A stretch of 64,000 nt of DNA, from contig NC_069093.1 in assembly GCF_947172395.1 (NCBI RefSeq), positions 12,869,561-12,933,560 on the forward strand, in the 5' to 3' direction. Under the pieces are notes generated by a model. That model was given only the letters and a program-made list of their open reading frames with translations, was not told the DNA's origin and made no database searches. Shown here piece by piece: positions 31,140 to 44,399 of the stretch; within the stretch, counting starts at the first letter, position 1, and each line of letters opens with the position of its first letter. This stretch comes from Bicyclus anynana (Eukaryota > Arthropoda > Insecta > Lepidoptera > Nymphalidae). The translations under genes were made by a program, and so were the position numbers.

Positions 31140-31905
31140 GTTGTCAAGTGATAGATAGTGATAGCGTTTGTGAGAGTCACTTCAGTTTTAGTTTAAATTT
31201 TTTAAAAAATTGAGGGCTCTTAGAGTATTTTTAATTCTTTGACAATTTATTTACTTACTATTATTAACAATTTATTTATATACTATTAACAATAATAATA
31301 ATAATTATTATTATTTAATACCAGTTTCATGTATTTTATAATTTGAGATCAAATTCCAAGTAATTGTATTCATATTGCCTATCGATGTATGTATTTTATT
31401 TTTATAATTTTAATGGTGCCCCAAAAATTATAATTATTTGTTTATTGTTATCCTGTTTTTAAAATATTTGTACTTTTAGTTATTTTTTTTTTAAATTAAG
31501 TTATACAATTAATATTATAACTCGTATTATGTCTGTGCTATTAAAAGTAATAAGATAGATGTGATAAATCAAAATGTCCTCCTGATAAAATAGTACTTTT
31601 CTCAAAAAAATACTAATGACTCCTTTACTACGTCCTTTCAAATACTATTTTTACATATTATGATATTAAAAAATGTTGGTCAATGGGAAAAGGAAAGATG
31701 TATACTTAATGATAATTGAAAAGTTTTTCGCGTTGTCAAATCATGCTACGGATTATCTTAGAAAGTTAATTAAACTTAAGTTTACCCGATTATTACTAGT
31801 AATACCCAACCCTTTTTGGTAAAATCCGAAAGGCGGGAGACCGACCATTTAAGGCCCAGGTCATTACAGAAAAAAAAACCATAAAATCCTTAAAAAATCA
31901 AAATC
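31140..31905. other. AT-rich intergenic DNA
   Basis: Nothing recognised beyond AT-rich sequence with poly-T runs and ATTATTATT microsatellite at 31290-31320. Confidence 0.5.
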
Positions 31906-31908
31906 ACG

Positions 31909-32190
31909 ATCATCATCATCATCATCCTATCAGCCGATGGACGTCCACTGCAGGACATAGGCCTTTTGTAGGGACTTCCAAACATCACGATACTGAGCCA
32001 CCTGCATCCAGCGAATCCCTACGACTCACTTGATGTCGTCAGTCCACCTGGTGGGGGGTCGGCCAACACTACGCTTACTAGTGCGGGGTCGCCATTCCAG
32101 CACTTTGGGACCCCAACGTCCATCGGCTCTTCGAACTATGTGCCCCGCCCATTGCCACTTTAGCTTCGCAACTCGTTGAGCTATCACGAT
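31909..32190 (-). mobile_element. LINE 3' end, inverted
   Basis: (ATC)n at the left, then CTATCAGCCGATGGACGTCC, ATCCAGCGAATCCCTACGAC and GTCCACCTGGTGGGGGGTCG. It is the reverse complement of the reverse-transcriptase C-terminus also found at 25076-25311, here somewhat longer. Confidence 0.75.
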
Positions 32191-33039
32191 ATATAATTAG
32201 AATACACAGTTATTATTTTTGGAGTGCCCTTTTTTTCTTGAAATCGTGCATTTTAAAAAGTAGGTAGTATTGAATATGCAACTGTCAAACTGAATTTAAA
32301 CCAATTTACTGAACTGAATCGATATTATTATTCAATAAATGACATTAATTTGGACATTGTAAAGGTTCTTTCATCATATTTAGGCCCATCAATGTATAAA
32401 AATGGTTGGTCTTCTGTAAAACAAATTAAATTTGTTTTCAGTATTTACCCATAAATACATCTAGACCCATGGATGCCCTTTTAATTTTGTACTTTACCTA
32501 AAAGGCTTGGGTAATAAATACCCTGGTAAACTAAAATTTACTTATCAAACCAAATTAATAATTTTATTTTTAATTGAATTTCCCAACTTTATTTTCACTT
32601 GACAAATATAATTGACTAATATTTTTCCTTAATAAAATTGATTGTGACCGTAAGTATATGTTGTGATTTTATTTTAAGAAAATTTCGATGAAAGTGTGTG
32701 TAAATAAATTTATTTTATTTAAAAATTTGATTGTATTAATAGGTACTAAAATATTTTAGAGTTGGATAAATAGATATTATATTATGACATGTTAATATGG
32801 TGTTATTATTTACTTCTCTAAGGGTTTTCTACCACAAATATGCTATAGGCAGCTAAGCAGAGAGCGAGGTCACAGGCAAGCTATACAATTCCACAAATAC
32901 CTACTCGAGACATTGTAAGTTAATTATGTGTTTTTATTGTATTAGTTTCTATAAAAAAATATTTGCCATATAAAAAAAAAATACCAATATTGCCGTTCCC
33001 CTCCAATAACTTGGAAAAGACTGTTAGGAGTGGGTGCGA

Positions 33040-33122
33040 CAATAGTCCATCGGGCTGGGATCGAACTTACGACCTCTCGGCTGTTGAGTCCAGACTTTTA
33101 CCGTGGAGCCATAGACACGTCC
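33040..33122 (-). mobile_element. tRNA-derived SINE head
   Basis: The reverse strand has GTCTATGGCTCCACGGTAAA and GTTCGATCCCAGCC, a box A / box B pair. The arms do not fold as a functional tRNA. Confidence 0.5.
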
Positions 33123-33207
33123 AAACACATGTTACCTACGTCAGCTCTGTAACAACTCAACTGTTTGAATTTCGAATCCGTCTCAATCTCTTTTTCTGAC
33201 GCGATAT

Positions 33208-33234
33208 CATAGAGAGAGAGAGAGAGAGAGAGAT
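33208..33234. repeat. (AG)n microsatellite
   Basis: About 12 AG dinucleotides in a row. Confidence 0.9.
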
Positions 33235-33283
33235 ATGTCGAGGTATAAAATCATCGTTACAGAATAGCAGTATGGACTACTGA

Positions 33284-33455
33284 GTCATCATCATCATTTT
33301 CAACCCTTAATCGGCTCGCTGCTGAGCTCGAGTCTCCTTTCAGAAGGGGTTAGGCCAATAGTACACCACGCTGGCCCAATGCGGATTGGCAGACTTCATA
33401 TACGCAGAGAATAAGGAAAATTCTCTGGTATGCAGGTTTCCTCTCGATGTACTAA
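33284..33455 (-). mobile_element. SINE family A, 5' part missing
   Basis: (ATC)n, CAACCCTTAATCGGCTCGCT, TAGTACACCACGCTGGCCC and TCTGGTATGCAGGTTTCCTC are the reversed 3' half of the SINE. Confidence 0.75.
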
Positions 33456-33459
33456 GTAA

Positions 33460-35565
33460 CTAGTATCTAAGGGTAAAATTTTAATAAAACATAAACGTTA
33501 ACTATATTTCTGTTCTAATTTATTTGATTAATCATCTGTTCTATACACATGATATGCACCAATGCCTATAAATAACACAAACGATGTACGTGGTAATGAC
33601 AAAAATCAAACATTATATTATTTCTTTATATACACACAAAAACAATCTATAATATTATCATCTCATAATAAAAAAAAAACATTAATTTATAATCTCGTAA
33701 CTTATTGAGCGCAATGACAAACCTTTTTTCATATTATAATTAGGTACCTATAGAACAAAAGTTAAAAATTTACACTTCATATATATCGCGTCTCAAAATG
33801 GTAAAACTTTTTCATAGTCAACATTTAATCACAGTGATCATATTTTATTAATCTGCCGTATTGTGTAATTTTTTTGACAGTTGTCAAAGCATTTTTTTCC
33901 CTGAGTGATTTGACAGTTGTTCGACGACGGAAATAAATACTATTACAACTGGCAAAAATTACAATCACAATAAATAGGCAGATTTCACTTGCACCGTAAG
34001 GACCGCTACAGACAGGCGTAAATGTCTTAAGACTTACACAAGCAAGAGAATTATTACGTGGTCTCAAGACATTTTTGTCGTCTAGCGTCATACTTATTTA
34101 CTACAAGTTAAAAGCAGCGATTGTTTAAGGATGCAAGAAAGATATCATTTTCCAATAAATAAAAATTGTACAAATTAAATTTGTGAAAGGAAATATGTTA
34201 AGTATTAGGTAGATTTTCATTTTTTATAGGTTTCAATTTAAATAAAATCAGCTTAGAAATCTTATCAGCTTATTGATAAAGAATTAAAATACACTTAATA
34301 TATTTCAGACTGAATTTTTTTTCGATTATATTCTTTAGTTTCCTATAACTTAATTTTAAACTTATGTAGGTACGTTTATTACATAGACCTCAATTATAGG
34401 ATATTCATTGTTTTAGAACATCAATGCTGATTGCACAAAGAAATTATTTTAGCAACAGCAACATAAAGATGAGAACATAAAAACGTATTTCTATGCATAA
34501 ACTAGGTATAACTATTCTTTAAAAACTAAAACTCATATGATGTTACCCGTAAAGGAACGTTTTATTTATATTATAATAATCTTAGTCTTAACGAATTAAT
34601 TGTACTTGTAGCTATTTACTGAACAACTCTTTGGTCGCAACTTAATTTCTAACTCTAAGCTGCCTTATAACGTGGACCACATGGTAACTAAATTAATAGT
34701 TAAGCAATTCCGTCTGTTAGTTATTACTATTGATAACTTGTATTACTGATAACAAATTAATTTTACTAAATTAGGAAAGTATTACAAATAGTAAATTAAA
34801 AATCGTTGCTTATGTAGACTGACTATAGGCCGCCTAACTCCATACGAGTACTCGTAGGAAAGAATAATTAACCTAAATCTGATTTTAAAGATTAGTTTTT
34901 CTTTGAGACGTCATTTAAACCTTTTTTCTGAGAATTTGGTTAGTTTGTAGATGTTTTTATATTTACTGTATATGTATTCCTTTTCTTGTATTGTGAAAAC
35001 AGGAATTAAATTGCGAATGTATAAGTTTACTGTGGTTTCCTATCAGTTGTCTATATTGTTCCAGATTCCTTTTTTTCATAACTTACTTTGGTACTACAAT
35101 ATTCGTTGCATCAGAAAAGAGTTGTCATAATGTAAAAAAGACAATTTAAAAAAGCACTAATGAAATTTAGGCCCGCCGGAACATAATCTTTAATATTAAT
35201 AATATTATCGACTAGTGACTAGTCAACAATATTACCAAGACTGGGTTATTGACACTCCTAAATGGACGACCATCGTATCCGTTACGTGACATGTAAAAAA
35301 ATATAAAGTAAACTAAGGGCAATAGGCGAGCACAGTATCATGCTCCGCGCGATAGAGGAATATAAAGATTTTTTAAATAGCTCACAACGGTAGATTAAAG
35401 CCGCATTCCCTGACTGTCGGCTTCTTCAACGCAGACGGGCTTTTCGATAACATACTCGTGGGCAGCGAATAGTTAAAAAAACCGAAGTAATAAATAATAT
35501 AGGGTCTTACTTACGTCGTTGTAGGTATGACTTTAGGCAAACTGACTGACTTGACTAGTAGTAGG
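33460..35565. other. AT-rich intergenic DNA
   Basis: No convincing gene or repeat. The longest reading frame (33825-34091, reverse) has no recognisable protein features. Confidence 0.5.
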
Positions 35566-35779
35566 AGAGCTGGCAAGAATTTTTGGGTAGGTATTTGAGG
35601 CAAGCTGAAAACTTGTCCTGTACCTCTCCTATTATATCCCAATACGAAACTGCAGACCTGGCTGGTGAGTAGCGGGGCTAAATCAACCCCCAAATTTTTA
35701 AAAATATATTTTTTTTTTATCCAAAAATATACTTGAGGCAATTTGCAATTTTTATATGTTGTAGTTTAATATTTATAGA

Positions 35780-36390
35780 ATATAAAAAAAAATAAGCCAG
35801 ACGATTCAGTCGGGGTTTTAACATTGCCAGGCGCGTTCAAAAATATTTTGCAAAAAAATATAAAAAATGTATTTGAGGCAACTTGAAATTTTAATAGAGT
35901 ATTATTTATAACTAAAAAATAAGACTCTCAAAAAGACAGATCATTTCGGTGGGACTTTTTACCTGCCAGGTGATCTTATAAAGTAATGATTACAAAAATA
36001 TAAAATTACAAAATCAGATTTATTGAAATAGAAAAATTATATACTAATAATACAGCTGCAGAATTATTATGAGTATACAAATATCAATGTAATTAATTCC
36101 CTGTCATATCAGAAAGAAATTGTCATTCTTCTTCTGTAGATGCTCCTTCATCAGAGCTATCAGAATCAAATTCAGATTCATCTGTGTCTAATTCGGATAC
36201 CCCTGCATTATCTGCGAAAAGTAATATATATGGATTGATTAAATTAATCATAGTAATTAAAATACAGCAGTTAAAAAAAAAAACTATGTATACGCACCTG
36301 TAGTATCATTTCCAATATTATTTTGTTTATTGTTTTCATGAACAATAGCGTCGAATACTGATTGCGGCATACAATCTCCGTCGAACCAGT
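35780..36390 (-). pseudogene. Mirror copy of the transposon ORF's 3' end
   Basis: On the reverse strand this arm repeats WFDGDCMPQSVFDAI (from 36390 downward), the intron, and the acidic DTDESEFDSDSSDEG-type exon with its TGA. It differs from the plus copy at a few codons. It lacks everything upstream of WFDGD, so it cannot be an independent gene. Confidence 0.75.
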
Positions 36391-36408
36391 ACTATTATAT
36401 ATATATAG

Positions 36409-37283
36409 ATACTGATAATCATGCTAGGAAATATGGATCATCTTCAAAGCGATGACCTTAACATTTTTATGGAGTATGGCACTGGGAACTCTAAAAGGTA
36501 CATCAATGTAACAAAATTATACATGGAATTAGGGCCATCTTTATGTGCAAGTTTACCTGGTTTTCATGCATTAACAGGATGCGATTATAATCCATCATTT
36601 TTCCAAAAAGGAAAAATAAGGCCATATAAAATATTGATAAAAAATCAAAATTATCAAAAAGCTTTAACAGATCTTGGAGTTGCACATATTACCGGATCAC
36701 GTGAAGAAATTTTGCCAATTTTGGAAGCATTTATTTGTGAAATTTATGGATATAAAAATATATCAAATATAAATGCAGCACGGTTTCTGTTCGGTTGTGT
36801 AACTTACAAAGCTAACACTGAAGATGAACCTTTCAAAAAAACGTTAAAAAATTGTGATCCCTCTACTTTACCTCCGTGCAAAGCTGAATTACAACAACAT
36901 CTTTTAAGAACGCAATATATAACGAGTATTTGGAGAAATGCATATTTGCGATTCCCCAGCAGTTTGACACCGAATAGAAACGGATGGACACTTCATGAGG
37001 ATACGCTACATTTCCACTGGTTCGACGGAGATTGTATGCCGCAATCAGTATTCGACGCTATTGTTCATGAAAACAATAAACAAAATAATATTGGAAATGA
37101 TACTACAGGTGCGTATACATAGTTTTTTTTTTTAACTGCTGTAATTTAATTACTATGATTTATTTAATCAATCCATATATATTACTTTTCGCAGATAATG
37201 CAGGGGTATCCGAATTAGACACAGATGAATCTGAAGTTGATTCTGATAGCTCTGATGAAGGAGCATCTACAGAAGAAGAATGA
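36409..37283 (+). CDS. Transposon-type ORF fragment, two exons, 5' truncated
   Basis: Exon 36421-37108 (frame open from 36409) is joined by GTGCGT...TTTTCGCAG to 37195-37283, in phase, ending TGA 37281-37283. The first exon carries ASLPGFHALTGCDYNPSFFQ, KGKIRPYKIL and WFDGDCMPQSVFDAI. The second is acidic (ELDTDESEVDSDSSDEG, TEEE). The HALTGCDxxxxFxxKGK motif is one I associate with repetitive arthropod proteins, but I cannot name the family with confidence. An in-frame TAG at 36406 and the adjacent palindrome arm show the N-terminal part has been lost. It is probably dead. Confidence 0.6.
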
Positions 37284-37849
37284 CAATTTCTTTCTGATAT
37301 GACAGGGAATTAATTACATTGATATTTGTATACTCATAATAATTCTGCAGCTGTATTATTAGTATATAATTTTTCTATTTCAATAAATCTGATTTTGTAA
37401 TTTTATATTTTTGTAATCATTACTTTATAAGATCACCTGGCAGGTAAAAAGTCCCACCGAAATGATCTGTCTTTTTGAGAGTCTTATTTTTTAGTTATAA
37501 ATAATACTCTATTAAAATTTCAAGTTGCCTCAAATACATTTTTTATATTTTTTTGCAAAATATTTTTGAACGCGCCTGGCAATGTTAAAACCCCGACTGA
37601 ATCGTCTGGCTTATTTTTTTTTATTTTCTATAAATATTAAACTACAACATATAAAAATTGCAAATTGCCTCAAGTATATTTTTGGATAAAAAAAAAATAT
37701 ATTTTTAAAAATTTGGGGGTTGATTTAGCCCCGCTACTCACCAGCCAGGTCTGCAGTTTCGTATTGGGATATAATAGGAGAGGTACAGGACAAGTTTTCA
37801 GCTTGCCTCAAATACCTACCCAAAAATTCTTACCAGCTCTTGGACTATA

Positions 37850-40800
37850 GCAGTCACTGAAGCAGCGTCAAGAAAGCAAGCGATAGGTTCATAAGGCTAG
37901 CCGCACACGCAATAATAAAATTAAATTAATTACCTATTATTTATTGGAAAAATAAATTAATTGTCAATAATATCAGTGCGTAATATGGACGCATACAAAT
38001 AACGACGTAATATTATTGACAATAAAAACTTTATTATTACTATGTTATTGTGTGTCTGCGAGGATTGTAAAACGATAGGCAATACAAATATACGAAGTTC
38101 AAAAATTATTTTAAATCAGATATACCAGTAAATGGATCACAAGCTGAATCAATAATAATTAATTAGGCCGTGAATTTATTCAGTAATTTAGTTAGACTAG
38201 TTTAGACAAATTGAGATCTACGAATCGAAACTGCGCGATTTACGGAAGCTACATTATGGGCTTCGCTATTAGGTTGCATGCACACACACTATAATATTGA
38301 CAATAAAATTGGGTAAGGTGACCTAAAGTACCATTGTGTTGCAGTATTATTTCCTTCGGGAGTACGTCTTGAAAGTATTATTGTGTGTGAGCGAGCACTC
38401 TTAGTGAAGCGATAGCAAGCTCCGTGTGGAAGCACAACAATTAATATTAGCGCTGAATAAATATTCAAATTTCTAAACTTCGAAATTGACAGATCTAAAC
38501 GTAGTGCTATCCCTTTATGGAAAGGGATAGCAAAATACTTCTAATTAAAAGTGTCAATTAAGTTATGTTTAAATATTTGATAGATTGAATTTTGCACGAT
38601 TAGGTAATCTTACGGTCATTTAAAAGAACACCGTAAATGACATTGAGTGAAAAAAAATATTTGTTGGTGCATTTGTTGTTAGTCATATGAATTATAAGAT
38701 TGGGAGTAAGTAGTTAAAAGTACGTAAATATTTTTTTTATTTCTCTTTACAATTCCGTTATTTGTTAATTTGTTTAGAACTAATGTTAGTATAGATATAA
38801 ATCGGTTGCGAATCATATATCTTTTGACGCTCTTAAAATGGGTTGTGTAGGTAAATATTTTCCCTATAAAAGGTTATATCATTCTATAAATAAGCAGACA
38901 TATTATTTTTTTGTAAAAATACTTTTGAAAATGTGTGATATTCAAAATTTTTGCACTCAGGGCCGAATTTAGCGTTGGAGTGTAAAGATTTAAAAAGTTA
39001 AACAATAATATAAATAGGTGGCGATTAAAAAATAAGAAATCTACTATAGATTTATACTACGCTTATTTTGACCCTGAATGCTGTTCGCGTCTGCTGGTAG
39101 ACAAATATAAAATTTTAACCCTGTCACCAGATTATGTGCGCTTGATAATACTATTCAAAATATGTGAAACGTTATATAAAAAATAACTAGTAAAAGCAAA
39201 ACGTTGAGTCAATCAAGTTGAAATCAAATTGGATCATGATGGTTATATCGTAAAGACAGATGATGATGGTTTCCTATTTACACAACACTGTGAAACAAGC
39301 CAGTAAGTCTAAATAAAGCTCATAATTTTCCTTAACACCTATTCATGTGGGTTTAGATTTTCAAAACATTAATATTATACTTAAAAGTAAATGATTTCAC
39401 ATACAAACATTCTAATTTTACAACTCGGTACTGACGGATAAAAAATTATACATACGACCATTATTCCTCAAAATTCCAATTGTTTGTTATAATATTTCAT
39501 TGCGAATATATTTATATGAAGTATGTTGCACTATATGATAGCAAAGTTAAATTATTTTTCTATTGGAGGTAGTTTTTAGAAATTATAAGATTTAAAGTAA
39601 TAATAATTTACGAGAATTATTACTATAATATTTTTTACAAGACGACAAATTAGGAAAAAAGTATAACGTTTTCTGCATACTTTGTCCGCAGAAAATTTAT
39701 TGCTCGATTAAGTAGAGATATATGAAACTAATGTCATTTTAAAGTTTACACAGTTACGAATAGCGATTAAGTAAAACAAGCAGATATCTTATGCCAAAAC
39801 AATAATTAAGTAATTGACAATTCTTACATTTAAACAATTCAAAACAACTACATTCATCTGATTACAAAGTTATAATTGACAAAAACTAATCAAAAACTTT
39901 ATACCACACAAATATATTTTTGGTAAGTAGTTTAAACTCCATGGTAAAGGCTTCACAAAAATTGATTACGATCGAAAAAATCTTCACTTTGGTGTTATCT
40001 TTTTAGACTATGAATACTTTTTAACAGATTTCGATTGTAATAAAGTTTCGTGGTAGCATTTCTGGTAAAGACACTCTTTAGTGTCATGTAAGTGTAACCC
40101 GTCAAATATATTCTAGCTAAATCTGCAGATATACGTTTTAATATTTCACTACTAAAGGTGCAAATATTTCTAAAATATATAATATATTATATAAACCGTA
40201 TTTCACTATTGTGCAATATACAATGCACGCTTAATGTTATATTTTAATATTGTTAACACTCCACTATGTTATTTAACATAAAAAAAATAAGTAATATATA
40301 AATAATAAAAAATTCGTAAGTAATGTTTTATGTTATAAATAATTACTTACCTATATATATGTTTTTTATTTGTGGTGCAGTATATTTTGTATAATATTAT
40401 TTAAAGTATTGTAATTAATATACAATAAAAAAGTGTTAACAATATTACTTTCATTTCCATGAATGTAAGGAATGTGCTTTTCCGCAGTTTCTTATTAATA
40501 ATAACATAACTGTTAAACAGTATCACTCACTATACACTGACTTAATTTATTAAGCAATTATATTATAAGTTGGTGTATTTACGTAGTTCAAACGCCAATT
40601 TAATTAATAAATTATTTAATAATCGAATGATAACAATTTAATCGTGGTAAATAAACTTTCAAATCCATAAAATGTAGAGATATTTTGATAAGTACATTTT
40701 AAATAATATCTGTCCTAGAATAATATTATATCTACCTATCAGTACTAAATTAGAAAGATTGTACTTCAAAATGTATATAGATATATGAACTATTTTTTTT

Positions 40801-41680
40801 TGTATATTTGGTATAATTACTGTTATTTGTTGCATAAAACTCTTTTTTCTTATAATTTTGTTCTTTACTAGGTACACAAATACGTCTTACTATTATCTGA
40901 TAGATACCTTTGAGTACCAGATTAACATGAAAAATAGCCCGCTTTGAAGAACATGATACTCATTTTGTTTGTTTTAAAAGCTTTGATAAACACTAAAATA
41001 ACATATTATCAAGATATTTTTCACTTTGTAACCAATCAAATAATGAGCGTTATGTTTTACATAAAACTACACAATTTAACATGTGTGAACATTAATGTGA
41101 ATGCTCATAAACCTAACATAGTAATAACAAGGACTCGTTTTATATATTTTTAAATATATGTATGTTTAGGTAAATAAATAATGAATTAGTATTCAATACG
41201 TATAATAAGTTATTGAATATTAGAAATGTTCGGCGAATGAACTACACTCGATTGTTTGACATAATATATATATATAGTATAATATAAATAAAATTATCGC
41301 GCATACGTCATAACACTCTATTATACATCAGTTAACAATCATTATTGTCAGTTATATAACTAGTTATGATTTTATATTTAAATATAAATTCGCACTAGTA
41401 TTTAGGCAGTTTTAACACAATTTTATGTTTATATCATATATCCACTATTTTATATCAATGAACGACAAGGTGTGGTTTCTCTTTAAATTAATTTTATTAA
41501 TAATAATCTAACTATTCAACAAAACCTATGATATATTATATTAACTAACATAAATAAACTTTTTTTTTTCATGTATCATTTCCATCATTAATATTTTACA
41601 TTTTTGTCAGTTACCTATTTTGTTCTTTACACAGACAGGAAAACTATTAGATTATAAATCAAAAAAATAAAAATTTAAAA
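37850..41680. other. AT-rich intergenic DNA
   Basis: Nothing coding. A small hairpin GCTATCCCTT/AAGGGATAGC lies at 38508-38533. Long A- and T-rich runs are present throughout. Confidence 0.5.
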
Positions 41681-41688
41681 GTTTACCA

Positions 41689-41736
41689 AGAAGGCATTCC
41701 CTTCTTTTAAACATTTAAAAGAAGGGAATGCCTTCT
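41689..41736. repeat. Perfect 23-bp hairpin with 2-nt loop
   Basis: AGAAGGCATTCCCTTCTTTT AAA (41689-41711) and its exact complement (41714-41736) are separated only by CA. Confidence 0.9.
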
Positions 41737-42183
41737 CTTCTCTGATAGAAGTCCAACAGTAAGCCCATTCTATTCATTTAAGTACGCCTTTGAGGCGTAT
41801 GATTAAAGTTTACATAACTTTTTATTAGGATAACGAACAGTGGTAGACAGGCCTACTAAAATCCTCCTTCTTTGACAGACTAACCTAGTCTTTACTATCT
41901 TTTTTTCAATATTTTCTTATTAAGAAACCACACCCCATAGCAATTATACTACCAATAGTTGGCGTTAAGACGGAATACTAGCACATTCAGTAATAAAATT
42001 ACTACACGATTTATAAACAACGCTTACAATTTATTAGACACAATACTGTCTTAGTGGGTAACTTTGTAGTCTCAGTGGAACTTTGATAGACAACTAAAAT
42101 TTGAGCATACTTGTAATAAAACTGTAACAGGTCAAACTCTGTACATTGAAATTTTTTTGAAATTTTTAGTTGGGGTAGGGTAT

Positions 42184-42478
42184 ATACAGCGTGTTGCGGA
42201 ATATTTGCCATAACAAGAGTGTTCACTTATAAGAGCCGCACTGCTTTTTTTTTAACTAAAAAAAACTTTTTGTTTTAATACAAAGTAATTCAAATAACTC
42301 CGACTATCCTTGCATTTTAAAATACGTAAAACTTAGCTACATCAATATTATAAGAATTAAGAATGCGATTAATTAATTTTAGAACACATGATCCTTGAAC
42401 ATTTTTAATTAATTTTCGGTAAAGAATATAATATAAGTGTTATAGGAAATTCTCCCCAGCACCCTGTATTATTTCTGG
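42184..42478. mobile_element. MITE, TACAG...CTGTA family
   Basis: TACAGCGTGTTGCGGAATAT TTGCCATAAC faces GTTATAGGAAATTCTCCCCA GCACCCTGTA. The body shares TTTAACTAAAAAAAAC, CAAAGTAATTCAAATAA and CCGACTATCC with 25901-26285. Confidence 0.7.
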
Positions 42479-42589
42479 TTTTCTTTTGTAGAAAAATAAC
42501 GGACAAGTTATGGCTCGATACTTAGTTAAGTTGCGTTTGTAGAGTCCAAACCAAGGTAATTTTTTTTTGTAGGGTAGGTATTCTAACTA

Positions 42590-42842
42590 TTCCGGGGCAT
42601 GCACCTCCAACTTTTCAGTTGTGTGCATTTTTAGAAAATAAATATCACGTGTCTCAAACGGTGAAGGAAAAACATCGTGAGGAATCCTGCATACCAGAGA
42701 ATTTTCTTAATTCTCTGCGTGTGTGAAGTCTGCCAATCCGCATTGGCCCAGCGTGGTGGACTATGGCCTAAGGTCCTTCTCATTCTAAGAGAAGACTCAT
42801 GATGAACAGTGAGCCGAATATGGGAATGATGATGATGATGAT
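42590..42842 (+). mobile_element. SINE family A, head missing
   Basis: Starts within the body (CCGGGGCATGCACCTCCAAC) and ends GTGAGCCGAATATGGG plus (ATG)n. Confidence 0.8.
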
Positions 42843-42859
42843 TCTACCTATTCGTGCTT

Positions 42860-44296
42860 TTTGTATAAAGTTACTAGCGGTCGCACGCGACTTTGTCCGC
42901 TCTTTGACCTCTGTAATCCGGCCCTTGCAAAATCCGTTCTTAGCGTATACTACTACCTCCCTGCAATACCTACTTCAACTTTGTACGTCAAGCGTTTTCG
43001 AGATTTTTTGATTATTCGCTGTTATATATTTAAAAGATTGATTTATTTGACTATTCTCCACGAAAATACAACGCATCTCAGTGTGTCCAAAATTAAGTAA
43101 TGTAATTGTGCCTACTTATTAACATTTTCTCAACAAAGTTCCTACCCTATTATAATGCGAGAAACAATCAAATCCCATTTTTGGTCGACTGTTAAAGTTC
43201 CACTGTAATCAAAGTGACCCCATAGGACGGTGCTACCTAACTACCATATTTACGGCCCGGTCGCTAAACTAACACAGCTGAAACACTCTGCGTTACGCAG
43301 TCGAAAAAACTGAAAGTTAGCTTAAAGATTAGTTCTCTGCGCTATTAGAAATGGCCAGCTGTATGAAATTTTTACGTTTCAGGTACCGACTTCACTTTTT
43401 TGCGATTCTCTTACTTAACTTTCACACATCCATATTTTTGTAAACCTTTTCTGGATCTTTCTGATTTGTTTTAAGTTGAATAAGCCATGGATAGGACATA
43501 AAGAGTCTTAAAAGGAACTGTCGGTCACGACGAGAAACTATTCTTTTGTGAATTAACCTTATTAGGCTTTGTAGTTGGTTTATCATAGGTAGGTACATGT
43601 TTGCCATAATATTGCGGGTGTTGTAATTGGTAAAAGTTTTAGGATGTAGGTACAAAATTGGCATTCTCATAGGAGAATGCTAATTCTGAATACCAATGCG
43701 ATGTTAGAGAATAGTCTCTCACATCGCATTGATATTTCTCCTTTCATATTTGCTGCATTTATGTTTGACGTTACCTAAACCATGCTTAAACCTTTGGTGA
43801 CACGTGCCTGATTAAAAAAAACTCTCATAAAGAAACCCACATTGTATGTGCTAGGGAAAATTATAGGTGACACATTGTAGGTGCTAGAGAAAATTATAGC
43901 TATATACGCAGATATTGCGTTTAAATCATACTGATTTCTTCATTGATGTTTTTATTGATAAATAACGTTGCCAAGAGAAGTACCTATTAGTAATTATCTA
44001 TCTACTAACGTCACTATATGAGTGAAGAAAATATTATTCCAGTCAAGTACAGAAACTTATGGCTTATTAAAGGCATAAGGCTGTAATAACGGTGAAAATT
44101 GATTGATCTACCTAACAAGTTCGATATTAGTGTGTAGTTCACGTTCCGTTTGAGATACGATTATATTAAGAAGAGTTTATTCTGTACTTAAAAAAACAGT
44201 TATTATAAATAGCTAACTAAGGGAAAACAGACTAAGTTATAAATTGTTCGAAATGGTTAATAACAGCTGGCGATTTCTAAACAGAGTGTTGGTATA
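42860..44296. other. Non-coding flank downstream of the minus-strand gene
   Basis: It includes a repeat start (ACTAGCGGTCGCACGCGACT) at 42870 and a hairpin at 43692-43731 (CAATGCGATGT / ACATCGCATTG). No gene recognised. Confidence 0.45.
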
Positions 44297-44399
44297 TCAA
44301 ACGTGCAAAATTGATTTCCACTTGCCGCCACATGTTACGTTTCGGCTGACGTTCATAGTTCGTATAAAAAGTATTGCGACATAGTTTATTGCTTGTGGG

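Larger units (their letters stand above)
35566..37840. mobile_element. Fold-back element with 825-bp inverted arms
   Basis: The left arm 35566-36390 and the right arm 37016-37840 are equal in length and nearly identical in opposite orientation, around a 625-bp core. The outermost bases are AGAGCTGGCAAGAATTTTTG and its inverted counterpart ending CCAGCTCT. The same 59-residue chance peptide is readable outward-to-inward on both arms at symmetric positions (35741 and 37665). The left arm is a mirror copy of the element's own 3' end, including the last coding exon, its intron and part of the preceding exon. No clear target-site duplication is seen. Confidence 0.9.

Noticed and set aside
35511..37850. 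Paired 60-residue peptides beginning MPQVYFWIKKKYIF
   Set aside because: Present only because the two arms are mirror copies. A-rich, no family features. Not counted as genes.
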